Source of the DNA: Rhizobium bangladeshense
GTDB lineage: Bacteria > Pseudomonadota > Alphaproteobacteria > Rhizobiales > Rhizobiaceae
Assembly: GCF_017357245.1 (NCBI RefSeq)
Contig: NZ_CP071614.1
Coordinates: 124,001-188,000 of the forward strand
DNA: 64,000 nt
Reading direction: 5' to 3'
In this document: positions 43,290 through 52,529 of the stretch, piece after piece
Layout of the letters: every line of letters begins with the position of its first letter
Numbering within the stretch: position 1 is the first letter of the stretch
Position numbers and translations under genes: made by a program
Notes under the pieces: model-generated
What the model was told of the DNA's origin: nothing
Database searches by the model: none
The model's input: the letters and a program-made list of their open reading frames with translations, nothing else

Positions 43290-46200
43290 ATGGGTACCAC
43301 TTTTCACGACTGGCTCGACAACCTCCGCGCTAAGCGTGAACGGTGGGTCTTGGCGAATCATGAGAACAACTTTGATCGTGGTATCTGGAACGCGACGGTC
43401 GATAAATATGCCGACCCTAGCCACTTCATTTTTGAACTCCTCCAGAACGCCGAGGATACGGGAGCCACTTGGGTTCGGTTCGCACTCGAGCCAACCCGCA
43501 TTGTATTTGAGCATAACGGCCGCCCTTTCGACCGTGATGATATTGAGGGCATCACTGGGATCGGAAATACGACGAAGCTGGATGACGGCCACAAGATTGG
43601 TTGCTTCGGGATTGGGTTCAAGTCGGTGTACGTCGTTACCGAGCGTCCAGAAATTCATTCTTTCGTCGAGGATGAGTCCTTGGCTTTTGCGATTGAGAAT
43701 CTTGTCGTTCCCCGTCTCATTGAATCCGGGCATGCGGAGGCCACAACAAGGATCGTTCTTCCGTTGCGAGCCGATCGTGCTGATCTCACGCTGACGCGAG
43801 CGCGGGAGGGTCTCACCGCGTCTGGCGCCCGCTCGCTTCTATTCCTTCGTAATATAAAGCGGCTCGAATGGACCGATGGAGCGCTACGCGGCAGTGCGCA
43901 AGTTACGGATGCCGATGGATCGATCCGTTCGATCCACTCCCATATGCCCGACGGAACCAACCACGTTGATCGCTTCCTGGTGTTAGCGCGCGCCGTTGAG
44001 CACCAAAAGGACCGCAAGCAATATGAAGTTAAGGCCGCGTTTCGGATCAATGGCGCTGGCGACTTGATCCCCGAGGAAGCCCCAACGCGTCTAATGGTGT
44101 TCTTCGAGACCGAAGAGCTCACCGGCTTGCACTTCATCATTCATGGTCCTTTCCAGCTCACCGATAACCGCGGTAACATCAAACGCGAAGATAGCTGGAA
44201 TGCCGGATTGGTTGATGCCATCGCTGGCATGATTGCTGATGCGCTTCCTTCATTGCGCGATCGCGGGATGCTCAAGCGCACCGCCCTCGGTATCTTGCCC
44301 AATGCCTCGGATGAACTCCCAACCACATTCGCACCTATTCTCGATGCGATTATCGCCAAATTTGCCGACGAGGCATTAATCCCGGTTCACGGGGGCGGCT
44401 TTGCGACGACGGCCACCGGGATTCGAGGACCGGCAGACCTCCGCGATCTCTTGGGCGAACTCGGCCTCGCAGAGTTCTGTCAGCGGCCGGATCGTCATTG
44501 GGTCATTGCTGCGCCGAAGAACAGCCGCATCGATACCTTCATTAACACATTAAATCTGGAAGAATTCGGCTTGTCGGGGTTTTTCTCGTCGTTCCGGCAC
44601 GTGCTCGGCGCTCAGCCCCTCGTTCGCGATGGCGACAAGGATTGGCGCCAGCGTGGTCTCAAGTGGTTCAACGCATTGCCTGACGAGCAGCTTCAACATT
44701 TCTATCTCGCATTGGAGGCGGCGTTGAAGGTTCAACGGCCGTCAGTCAACATTTCGGACCTGCAGTTTGTCAGACTAGAGGATGGCCGGCGCCATTCCCC
44801 AAAACATGCCGTTTTTGCCCCGATCGATAGCGACCTAGGCCAGGAGACAGAGCAAGATGAGCTATATCTAGTTAAGAAGAACTTGATCAGGCTTGGTCGT
44901 GGTCGAGGCAAGGACGTTGAAGAATTCCTTCGGAGGATGGGAGTTCGCGATCTTGATGAGCGCGCCTTTCTCACTGCAATCATCCGAACCAAATACAGGG
45001 GTAACGGTCCAAGGCCCAATCGTGAGCAACACTTGCGGCACATGCGTCGATTTGTTCGGTGGTGGAAGGACACAGGAGAGGTGAACCTCTTCAACAACGT
45101 CGCCTTCATTCGAGCGGGAGAAGACGGCGCTTACAAGGTTGCCGGCAACGTCTATCTTGGATCGCCTTATCTCGAGTCGGGCCTACAACGCATTTATGAT
45201 GGGGAAATAGCAGGTCGAGATAGGATGGCGTTGTGGGAAGGATACAAGTCGCTTCCTCGTAAGGACCTTTTGACGTTTCTGGAAAAATGTGGCGTGGAGG
45301 ATCGCCTCGTGGTTTGGTCATCCCCGATTCCATTCGGCCATCCAAACTATGGCGAACTTCGACACGGCTGGGGAGGGGCTCGCTTTACCGGAACGGGTGC
45401 TAATTCCGATTATCGCATTGACCAACTTCCCGAGATCCTCGCACGGCAAGACCCGACAATATCAAAGCTGGTATGGGACGCGGCGAACCGGTTCGGCGCT
45501 GCAACCATGGTTGCTAGCTTCTCGCCCAATCAAACCTACCCCGCGCGTAAGCGGCCTTCGTCAATGGCGATCGCTCTACGGGACGCCGCTTGGATTCCGA
45601 CGAAAGACGGGCGACTTCGGAAGCCAAATGAGATTACCCAGTCTGATCTTGCAAAGGGCTATACGGTCGGCGGAAACGAAGATTGGCTGAGGGCCATTGG
45701 TTTCGGAGAGCAGGACCGTCAGCGTAGCGAGCTAGCCAAGGCACGGCGTCAGGCTGCGGAGCTTATCGGCCTTCCGTCCGAACTTGTCGATCAGTTGGGA
45801 AGCCTTTCCTCGGATGCTTTGGCTGCCTTCAGCGCAGAAATGATTCGAACTATCAACAGCCGATCTTTCGAACCGATCGAATTTCCGGAGAGGGAATCTG
45901 GCAATCCTGCGCGAAGGGCTGAGCGGCTCGCTGCGCGCGCACAAGCGGCGCCGACCAAGAGCTCCGAGGTCAGAGAACGCAGCGTGCGTACCAACAATAC
46001 AGAAAGCCGAACGCTCGCGCGGGCATATCTAGAAGATCACTACACGAACCCTGTTGGTGAGATGGTGTGCCAGGGCTGCCACGGAAAGATGCCGTTCAAT
46101 CTTGCCGATGGCTCGCCCTATTTCGAGGCAGTGGAATGCCTGGATTCGCTTGAGAGAGAGCAAGCGGAAAACCATTTAGCATTATGTCCAGTTTGCGCTG

Positions 46201-46415
46201 CGAAGTGGCGCCATGCCAACCCTATAGACGACATTGATCTGCGTGCGAGAATCAGCGCGGCGACAGTGCCGGAGATCACAGTCGAGCTAGCGGGTGAATC
46301 CTCAAGAGTTCGGTTCACTCAGATGCATCTTGATGATCTGCGCACAGTTGCGCGCATCGGTCTGCCGGGTTTCGCGTCAACAGCCGACACGTCTCGGGCA
46401 TCATCTGGCAGCTAA
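43290..46415 (+). CDS. Sacsin/Hsp90-type ATP-binding protein with C-terminal Cys/His motif
   Basis: A 1041-residue protein. The N-terminal GHKL ATPase is clear: FIFELLQNAEDTGATWV (N box), IVFEHNGRPFDRDD (G1) and IGCFGIGFKSVYVV (G2), as in sacsin and No Vein-type proteins. The long middle region has no motif I recognise. Near the end, CQGCHGKMPF (about 927-936) and CPVCAAKWRH (about 966-975), separated by an acidic helix with ENHLAL, form a four-Cys zinc site of HNH-nuclease character. It begins two bases after the helicase stop. A gate-and-nuclease role is inference. Confidence 0.8.
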   Translation: MGTTFHDWLDNLRAKRERWVLANHENNFDRGIWNATVDKYADPSHFIFELLQNAEDTGATWVRFALEPTRIVFEHNGRPFDRDDIEGITGIGNTTKLDDGHKIGCFGIGFKSVYVVTERPEIHSFVEDESLAFAIENLVVPRLIESGHAEATTRIVLPLRADRADLTLTRAREGLTASGARSLLFLRNIKRLEWTDGALRGSAQVTDADGSIRSIHSHMPDGTNHVDRFLVLARAVEHQKDRKQYEVKAAFRINGAGDLIPEEAPTRLMVFFETEELTGLHFIIHGPFQLTDNRGNIKREDSWNAGLVDAIAGMIADALPSLRDRGMLKRTALGILPNASDELPTTFAPILDAIIAKFADEALIPVHGGGFATTATGIRGPADLRDLLGELGLAEFCQRPDRHWVIAAPKNSRIDTFINTLNLEEFGLSGFFSSFRHVLGAQPLVRDGDKDWRQRGLKWFNALPDEQLQHFYLALEAALKVQRPSVNISDLQFVRLEDGRRHSPKHAVFAPIDSDLGQETEQDELYLVKKNLIRLGRGRGKDVEEFLRRMGVRDLDERAFLTAIIRTKYRGNGPRPNREQHLRHMRRFVRWWKDTGEVNLFNNVAFIRAGEDGAYKVAGNVYLGSPYLESGLQRIYDGEIAGRDRMALWEGYKSLPRKDLLTFLEKCGVEDRLVVWSSPIPFGHPNYGELRHGWGGARFTGTGANSDYRIDQLPEILARQDPTISKLVWDAANRFGAATMVASFSPNQTYPARKRPSSMAIALRDAAWIPTKDGRLRKPNEITQSDLAKGYTVGGNEDWLRAIGFGEQDRQRSELAKARRQAAELIGLPSELVDQLGSLSSDALAAFSAEMIRTINSRSFEPIEFPERESGNPARRAERLAARAQAAPTKSSEVRERSVRTNNTESRTLARAYLEDHYTNPVGEMVCQGCHGKMPFNLADGSPYFEAVECLDSLEREQAENHLALCPVCAAKWRHANPIDDIDLRARISAATVPEITVELAGESSRVRFTQMHLDDLRTVARIGLPGFASTADTSRASSGS

Positions 46416-46627
46416 TTTGTGGTGGGAACGGTGTACGGTGGAAGCGTCTCGACTACGGGGTGGACGCAGCAGATCATCATGATGGTGCCAGTTGCCTACG
46501 AGTACGCCCGTTTGTCGGTGGCTTATCGTTACCTGAATCCAGCGAATGAGTACCATTCCCATCGGCGCCCCCTACGATGCCGGGGCGCGCGGGCAATGCA
46601 GCCATTCGCCATATGTTCTGCGGCGAA
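46416..46627. terminator. Convergent gap with GC-rich hairpin
   Basis: Between convergent genes ending at 46415 and 46628, GCGCCCC (about 46565-46571) and GGGGCGC (about 46582-46588) form a strong hairpin with a 10-base loop. No T-run follows on either strand, so it would be an imperfect terminator. No gene is supported in the gap. Base composition changes here from the less GC-rich defence island to the GC-rich transporter operon, marking a likely island boundary. Confidence 0.35.
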
Positions 46628-47440
46628 CTACCCCACCGCCCCAAAATCCGCAGCCAGCACCGCATCCTTCAGCGCCCGCGAATACGCATGCTGCGGATCA
46701 TCCAGCACCGCCCGCGCCCGCCCACGTTCAACAATCTCACCCTTGCGCATGATGATGATATTGTCGCTGACATAATAAGCCGTCGCCAGGTCATGCGTGA
46801 TGTAGATGATCGAAAGCCCGAGTTCGTTTTTCAGCCGGCCGAAGAGGTTGACGATCGCCATGCGCAGCGAGGCGTCGACCATCGAGACCGGTTCGTCGGC
46901 CACCAGCAGGCGGGGCTCGGGGATCAGCGCGCGGGCGATGGCGACGCGCTGCAGCTGGCCGCCGGAGAGTTCGTGGGGGAAGCGGCCCTTCACCTCTTCC
47001 AGCGTCAGGCCGACATGGTGGAGGGCGGCGTCGGCCATCTTCTCCGCCTGCTGCCGGTCCGGCCGCTTGCCGGAGGCGGAGAAGTTGCGGGCGGTCTCGA
47101 AGAGATAACGGTCCACCCGCTTCAGCGGGTTGAAGGCCTCGAAGGGGTTCTGCAGCACCGGCTGCACTTCCTTCATGAAGGCCGTGCGTTCGGCCCTGTT
47201 GTGGATCGCGACGGTCTTGCCGGCAAATTGCAGCTCGCCTTCGGTCGGTGCCGTCTGGCCGAGGATCATCGCCGCCACCGTCGATTTGCCCGAGCCGGAT
47301 TCGCCGACGATCGAGAGGATCTCCGGCTCCTCGCCGAGTTCGAAGCTGACATCCTTCACCGCGGTGATCAGCCGCCGGCCGAGCAGGCCGCCCTGGCGGT
47401 AGATCTTGGTGACATGCGAGAGGCGAAGCAGAGCACTCAA
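46628..47440 (-). CDS. Oligopeptide/oligosaccharide ABC transporter ATP-binding protein (OppF/DppF type)
   Basis: A 270-residue ATPase. It shows Walker A GESGSGKSTVAAM, the Q-loop VLQNPFEAFNPL, signature LSGGQLQRVAIARAL, Walker B LLVADEPVSMVD and H-loop THDLATAYYV. I choose TTG at 47440, preceded by GGGAGATCC and overlapping the OppD stop by four bases (TTGA); the frame is open 9 codons further. It is the last gene of the operon from 54038. Confidence 0.9.
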   Translation of the reverse strand: MSALLRLSHVTKIYRQGGLLGRRLITAVKDVSFELGEEPEILSIVGESGSGKSTVAAMILGQTAPTEGELQFAGKTVAIHNRAERTAFMKEVQPVLQNPFEAFNPLKRVDRYLFETARNFSASGKRPDRQQAEKMADAALHHVGLTLEEVKGRFPHELSGGQLQRVAIARALIPEPRLLVADEPVSMVDASLRMAIVNLFGRLKNELGLSIIYITHDLATAYYVSDNIIIMRKGEIVERGRARAVLDDPQHAYSRALKDAVLAADFGAVG

Positions 47441-48426
47441 ACCGGATCTCCCGTAACCGCAAAACACGCCACCCGCCGTCCAGGCTCGACAGTGACGAGC
47501 GGCGGAACCTTTTGTGAGCAGATGTCCATCCGTTTGGGACAGCGCGGGTGAAACCGGCAGCCCTCCGGCGGCATGGCAAGGTTCGGCGGCCGTCCCTCCA
47601 GCGACGGCCGCGTGGTGGGGTCGCCGATCTTCGGCAGGCTGCCGACAAGGTGCTGCGTATAGGGGTGGAGCGGCATGCTGAAGAGCTTCGGGGTCGGCGC
47701 TTCCTCCACCAGCCGCCCGGCATAGACGATGCCGATGCGGTCGGAGACCGTCGCGTGCACCCCCATGTCGTGGGTGACGAACAGGAAGGACGAGCCCATC
47801 TCGCGCTGGATGTCGCGGATCATCGACAGCACGTCCCGCTGCACGATCACGTCGAGCGCCGTCGTCGGCTCGTCGGCGATGATGAACTCAGGCGTCAGGA
47901 TGGTGGCGAGCGCAATTGTCATGCGCTGGCGCATGCCGCCGGAGAGCTCGTGCGGATAGGCGTCGAGCAGCTGCGGATCGAGCTTCAGCCGCTGCAGGTG
48001 GGTCTCGACCTTTTCGAAAAACACCGGCTTGCTCACCTTCACATGGCGGAAGGCGAAATCGGTGAAGGAATGGCGGATCCGGCGCACCGGGTTCAGCACA
48101 TTCATCGAGCCCTGCATGATGTAGGAGAGGTGGCGCCAGCGCAGCGCCATGCGCTCCTCCGGCGTCATCGCATAAATGTCCTGGGTGCCGCCGCCGAAAT
48201 GGAATTTGACGCTGCCCGAGACGACCCGGAGCGGCGGCCGGATGGCGCCGGCAATGGTCTTGATTAGCGTCGTCTTGCCGCTGCTCGATTCGCCGGCAAC
48301 GCCGTAGACCTCGCCGCGGCCGATGGTCAGGCTGATGTCGTCGACGGCGCGCACTTCGCGATCGACGCCGAAAAGGAAGGCGCGGTAATAGGCTTTCAAA
48401 TTCTCGATTTCGACCAGATTCTCCAT
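47437..48426 (-). CDS. Oligopeptide/oligosaccharide ABC transporter ATP-binding protein (OppD/DppD type)
   Basis: A 329-residue ATPase. Walker A is GESSSGKTTLIK, signature LSGGMRQRMTIALA, Walker B FIIADEPTTALD and H-loop THDMGVHATV. The C-terminal extension has the Cys cluster of OppD/DppD proteins (GCRFHPRCPKRMDIC), which in related transporters binds an iron-sulphur cluster. It follows the OppC-type permease by one base. Confidence 0.92.
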   Translation of the reverse strand: MENLVEIENLKAYYRAFLFGVDREVRAVDDISLTIGRGEVYGVAGESSSGKTTLIKTIAGAIRPPLRVVSGSVKFHFGGGTQDIYAMTPEERMALRWRHLSYIMQGSMNVLNPVRRIRHSFTDFAFRHVKVSKPVFFEKVETHLQRLKLDPQLLDAYPHELSGGMRQRMTIALATILTPEFIIADEPTTALDVIVQRDVLSMIRDIQREMGSSFLFVTHDMGVHATVSDRIGIVYAGRLVEEAPTPKLFSMPLHPYTQHLVGSLPKIGDPTTRPSLEGRPPNLAMPPEGCRFHPRCPKRMDICSQKVPPLVTVEPGRRVACFAVTGDPV

Positions 48427-48427
48427 G

Positions 48428-49285
48428 CTAACTTCCCATCCGGTTCAGCCGGCTGCGCGGATCATTGTATTCGTTCATCGACATGGAGAGCAGGAAGAGC
48501 GCCAGGAAGAGGATGACGATGACGGCGACAGGGGCGGCCACCCACCACCATATGCCCGAGATCAGCGCCGAATGCGCATTGGCCCAGTAGATCATCATGC
48601 CCATGGTCGGCGTCTCGATATCGGTGAAGCCGAGCACCGAAAGGGTGATCTCCATGCCGATCGACCAGATCATGTTGTTCATCGTCGTGGCGAAGACGAT
48701 CGGCAGCACATAGGGCAGGTGCTCCTCCACCAGGATCTTGCGCATCGTCATGCCGGAATAGACGCTCTGGGTGGTAAAGGGCCTGCTCTTCAGGCCGATC
48801 GCCACCGAGCGGATGAGGCGGGCGTCGTAGGACCAGCCGAGCAGGGCCATGATAACGATCAGAGTCGTCCAGGTCATGCTGTCCTTCAGCACGAAATAGA
48901 AGAGGATCAGCAGCGGAAATTGCGGGATCACCATGACGCTGTCGTTGATCGCCATCAGCACCCGGTCGACCGCGCCGCCGGCATAACCGGCCACCAGGCC
49001 GACGACCAGCGAGATGATGCGCGAGAGAATGGCGACGCCGATGCCGAAATAGAGCGTGTTGCGAAGGCCGGTCGTCAGCTGCCAGAAAACGTCCTGGCCG
49101 CGCGATGTCGTGCCCAGCCAGTATTCGCCGTCGGGCGGCATGTCGGGCGGCAGGAGATAGATGTCGCTCGCGCCGTAGGGCGAGAAATAGGACAGGATGA
49201 CCAGCCCGACGATCACGGCAAAGAGCAGCAGGCCGCATAGGAATTCCATATTGTGGCGTGAGAGGTCACGGATGATGGTAAACAT
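48428..49285 (-). CDS. ABC transporter permease (OppC/DppC type)
   Basis: A 285-residue inner-membrane permease. The N-terminal segment (LLLFAVIVGLVILSYFSPYG) and periplasmic loop (YWLGTTSRGQDVFWQL) match the OppC family, in which the LGTDxxGRD motif is usual. Five further hydrophobic segments follow. It starts three bases after the OppB stop, indicating one transcript. Confidence 0.9.
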   Translation of the reverse strand: MFTIIRDLSRHNMEFLCGLLLFAVIVGLVILSYFSPYGASDIYLLPPDMPPDGEYWLGTTSRGQDVFWQLTTGLRNTLYFGIGVAILSRIISLVVGLVAGYAGGAVDRVLMAINDSVMVIPQFPLLILFYFVLKDSMTWTTLIVIMALLGWSYDARLIRSVAIGLKSRPFTTQSVYSGMTMRKILVEEHLPYVLPIVFATTMNNMIWSIGMEITLSVLGFTDIETPTMGMMIYWANAHSALISGIWWWVAAPVAVIVILFLALFLLSMSMNEYNDPRSRLNRMGS

Positions 49286-49288
49286 GGC

Positions 49289-50293
49289 CTATTCCACCTT
49301 GATGCGCGGATCGATCAGAGGGCTCAGCACGTCGATGATGAAGACGGCGGCGGCGACGCCGACGATCGAGAGCGCGCTGAGGCCGAGCACCAGGCTGTAG
49401 TCGCCGGCATGCACCGCTTCGATCAGCAGGTTGCCGATGCCGGGATAGCCGAAGACGATTTCGGTGATGACGGTGCCGTTGAAGATGGCGCCGAGCGACA
49501 TGGCAAGCCCGGTGAATTGCGGCACCATGGCGTTGCGGGCGATATAGGAGCGGAGGATCTTGTTCTTCGGCACTCCGCCGAGTTCGGCGAAGGTGACGTA
49601 ATCATCGGTGATGATGTTGGAGACGAGCGCCCGCATCCCGATCAGCCAGCTGCCGGCGCCGACAAGGATCAGCGAAAGGGCGGGCAGGATGGAATGTTCG
49701 AGGATGTCGAGGACGAGCGCGAAGGAGAGGTCCAGATTGGCGTTCATCTCGTAGCCGCCGGTGATCGGCAGCACCGGCCAGAGATAGCCGAAGACGATGA
49801 GAAGCACGAAGGCGAGGATATAATAGGGTATGGGAAGCAGCGCGATGAAGACCAGGCTCACGCCCTTCAGCACCATGTTCTTGCGGTAATAGCCGGCAAG
49901 CGCGCCGATCGCATTGCCGAGCACGAAGGTGATCAGCGTCGACACCGTCATCAGCCCGATCGTCCAGGGTAGCGAGCGCAGGATGATTGTCGAAACGGGT
50001 GTCGGGAAGGCCGAGAGCGAGGGGCCGAGATCGCCTGTCGCAAGCCGCAGCCAGAAGTTCAGATATTGCTGCCAGATCGAGCCTTCCAGGCCGTAAAGCT
50101 CGCGCAGCGACTTGCGCATCAGCTCGATCGCATTGGGGTCGGACTGACCCATCTGGGTGATGGCGCCTATGCTTTCTTCGACCGGGTCGATCGGGGTCAG
50201 GTGGGTGACGAAGAAGGTGATCGTCACGCCGAGAAAGACGACGAGCAGAAACTGACCAAACCGCTTCAGCACAAAGATCAGATAGGACGTCAT
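49289..50293 (-). CDS. ABC transporter permease (OppB/DppB type)
   Basis: A 334-residue permease from ATG 50293; the open frame goes 22 codons higher but without a ribosome site. It opens with YLIFVLKRFGQFLLVVFLGVT, the OppB-type first membrane segment, followed by THLTPIDPV, where the family has a conserved Pro near the membrane. The cytoplasmic loop with RALVSNIITDDYVTFAELGG carries the ATPase contact. It lies 118 bases after the binding protein gene. Confidence 0.9.
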   Translation of the reverse strand: MTSYLIFVLKRFGQFLLVVFLGVTITFFVTHLTPIDPVEESIGAITQMGQSDPNAIELMRKSLRELYGLEGSIWQQYLNFWLRLATGDLGPSLSAFPTPVSTIILRSLPWTIGLMTVSTLITFVLGNAIGALAGYYRKNMVLKGVSLVFIALLPIPYYILAFVLLIVFGYLWPVLPITGGYEMNANLDLSFALVLDILEHSILPALSLILVGAGSWLIGMRALVSNIITDDYVTFAELGGVPKNKILRSYIARNAMVPQFTGLAMSLGAIFNGTVITEIVFGYPGIGNLLIEAVHAGDYSLVLGLSALSIVGVAAAVFIIDVLSPLIDPRIKVE

Positions 50294-50411
50294 AAGGCGG
50301 AGGTTCCTCTCTGTTTTCCTTTCCGGAAAGGATCGACGAGCATGGCAACCGAGGCGCATGCCCGCCGATGAGGGGGCCGGCGCGATGGCTTGCGCGCCGG
50401 CGTTGGGAGGG

Positions 50412-52316
50412 TTATTGCGGCTGAGCCGGCTTCAGCTTGACCATCATCAGCCGCGAATTCGCCCAGTTCGGAACCGGATCCGTATAGGGATCCTTGATCG
50501 TCGGATATCCGGTCCAATAGGTCGTATCCATCGAGGTGAAGACGTTATAGGACATCAGCGGGATCGTCGGCATTTCGCGGGCGACCAGCTTCAGATACTC
50601 CTTGCCGAGCTCCATGCCCTTCGGATCCTCGGGACCGATGGCGCGGATGCTCTCGATGATCTTGTCGAGCTCCGGATTGGACCAGCGCTGCCAGTTGCGC
50701 GGCGGCTGGTTTTCACCCTTCTTCGCCACGAACTGCGAGTGCCAGCTTTCGAGGAAGAAGGAGAGGTCGGGATCGCCGCCCCAGGTTTCGACGCTCCAGG
50801 CGATCGCCACCTCGAAGTCGCCGGGTTGCAGCGCCGTCTGCCAAAGTTTGGCGGCGGGCACGGCTTTGGCGTCGATGCCGAATGCGGCCCATTGCTGTGC
50901 GATAAGGGTGCCGGCCCGGGTGAAGACGGAGCGCGTATCGCCCTCCACCGTCATACGGATCCGGAACGGCTGGCCGTCGGGCGTCATCCACTTGCCGCCG
51001 GTTTTCTTGAAACCGGCCTTCTCGAGAAGCTCGGTCGCCGCCTGCGGATCCGGTTTCCACCAGCCATAGCCGAAGGCGTCGCTGATCGCCTGCGGGTCGG
51101 TCGGGATCTGGTCCTTGAACTTCGGCTGCTTGCGCAGGATATCGGCAATCTGTTGTCCGATTGTGGGATCATAAGGCTTGATCTTGCGCTTGCCGGTATC
51201 GATCTCGAAGTCCTTCAGCCAATCCTGCATCGGCGCCTGATAGTCCTTCATCGTGGCCGCCGTCGGCGGCACGCCGAGCGCCGAAAGTGTCGCAGCGCCA
51301 CGGTAGCTCGCCATGTCGACCGCCTTGATGTCGATCAGCAGGGCCAGCGCCCAGCGCACATCGGCCTTGTCGAAGGGCGGATTCTGGGTGTTGAAGATCA
51401 CGGCCGGCAGTGTCGGATCCGGATGGGCGAAGGGGAAGCCCGGGAACCAGGTTTCGACCGTCTTGGATTTCTCCTTGAGGGTGAACATGCCCTCCGGCGT
51501 ATTGTCGTGAATGATATCGAGATTGTGCTCGAGCTGAGCGATGGTGCGTTTATCCGGCGGGCCGGGATCGACATAGGTTACATATTTCGGGCCCGGCTCG
51601 CCAAAGCGCGCAAGCGAGGTCCGCTGCCAGTCCTCACGCTTTTCCCAGGTATACCACTGGCCCTGGGGATCGTAGGACTTGAGCTTGTAGGCGCCGAGCG
51701 AGACCGGATTGGCGAAATCGTAGCGGAGCGGATCCTCCACCTTCTCGAAGACATGCTTGGGCATGATCCAGGCGCCGTTCCAGCGCACCGTGAAGATCGC
51801 ATGGAAACGCGAATTCGGCTTCTTCAGCTTGAAGACCACGGTCTGCGGATCGGTCGCCTCGACGCTTGCCACCTGCACGGTGAAGGCCGCACTCCAGACC
51901 ATGCCGGGGTGGTCCATCTGCGTCTTGACGGTATAGACCACGTCATCGGCCGTGAATTCCACGCCGTCGCTCCAGTAGAGCCCCTTGCGCAGCTTCACGG
52001 TCATCTCGGTGAAGTCGGCATTATATTGCGGCTTGTCGGCGGCGAGCGAATTATCCCAGGCTGCGCCGCCAAGCCCCTGTTCCGGGTCGATATACCAGAG
52101 CGTATCCATGGTCAGCTGCTGCAGGCCGGTGGAAACACCGCCGCCGCCATTGACCCAGATGTTGAACCAGCCGGGATTCTTGATCGTCCCTTCCGGATTT
52201 TCAACGATGAGCGTCTCCTTGCGCGGCAAGGAGGTGTATTCCTGGGCTCCGGCCACTGCGGTCAGGCCGATGGTGGCCAGCACGAAGCCGAATGCAAACC
52301 TCTTCCACTTTTGCAT
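50412..52316 (-). CDS. Extracellular solute-binding protein family 5 (OppA/DppA type)
   Basis: A 634-residue periplasmic receptor with a signal peptide (FAFGFVLATIGLTAVAGA). Family 5 features are MTVKLRKGLYWSDGVEFTA, WNGAWIMPKHVFEKVED and, towards the end, WSNPELDKIIESI. It is longer than most peptide receptors; enlarged members are often oligosaccharide receptors in plant-polymer loci. GGGAGGAG precedes the ATG. Linkage to a GH51 arabinofuranosidase suggests arabino-oligosaccharide binding. Confidence 0.88.
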   Translation of the reverse strand: MQKWKRFAFGFVLATIGLTAVAGAQEYTSLPRKETLIVENPEGTIKNPGWFNIWVNGGGGVSTGLQQLTMDTLWYIDPEQGLGGAAWDNSLAADKPQYNADFTEMTVKLRKGLYWSDGVEFTADDVVYTVKTQMDHPGMVWSAAFTVQVASVEATDPQTVVFKLKKPNSRFHAIFTVRWNGAWIMPKHVFEKVEDPLRYDFANPVSLGAYKLKSYDPQGQWYTWEKREDWQRTSLARFGEPGPKYVTYVDPGPPDKRTIAQLEHNLDIIHDNTPEGMFTLKEKSKTVETWFPGFPFAHPDPTLPAVIFNTQNPPFDKADVRWALALLIDIKAVDMASYRGAATLSALGVPPTAATMKDYQAPMQDWLKDFEIDTGKRKIKPYDPTIGQQIADILRKQPKFKDQIPTDPQAISDAFGYGWWKPDPQAATELLEKAGFKKTGGKWMTPDGQPFRIRMTVEGDTRSVFTRAGTLIAQQWAAFGIDAKAVPAAKLWQTALQPGDFEVAIAWSVETWGGDPDLSFFLESWHSQFVAKKGENQPPRNWQRWSNPELDKIIESIRAIGPEDPKGMELGKEYLKLVAREMPTIPLMSYNVFTSMDTTYWTGYPTIKDPYTDPVPNWANSRLMMVKLKPAQPQ

Positions 52317-52529
52317 GAACTCCTCCCTTGAAAGCGATCATGCCGCGGCCGCAAAGGCACGCAGGGGCATGTCGCGGTTGCCGGTTCGCAGAAGCCTGGG
52401 AACTTCCAGGTCTTCGGCGAACCATTTCTCCAGCCCGCCTGCCTCCTCGCAGCCGAGCCGAATATCCCAGAGCATGATGCCGAAAAGTTTCAGCAGTTTT
52501 CGGAAGACATCATGCTCTAACCATCTCAT
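52317..52529. other. Intergenic region with decayed-looking sequence and a rhizobial palindrome
   Basis: A 63-codon minus-strand frame spans 52338-52529, but its first third is only the palindromic repeat at 52469-52518 and there is no good ribosome-binding site, so I do not call a gene. Its second part reads IRLGCEEAGGLEKWFAEDLE and could be a fragment of an older gene. The region separates the arabinofuranosidase from the receptor gene and may hold a secondary promoter. Confidence 0.4.
52469..52518. repeat. Rhizobial intergenic palindromic repeat
   Basis: Perfect outer arms AGAGCATGATG (52469-52479) and CATCATGCTCT (52508-52518) enclose inner arms CCGAAAA and TTTTCGG. The same AGAGCATGATG...CCGAAAA palindrome type is common between genes in Rhizobium. 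It would form a long hairpin in the mRNA between the arabinofuranosidase and the transporter receptor, possibly setting their relative expression by stabilising one part of the transcript. Confidence 0.75.

Noticed and set aside
36347..46627. Mobile-element boundaries (att repeats, tRNA, integrase, transposase) around the defence island
   Set aside because: None was found. Only base composition and gene content suggest acquisition.
52338..52529. Possible 63-codon gene after the arabinofuranosidase
   Set aside because: Its first third is the palindromic repeat and it lacks a ribosome-binding site.
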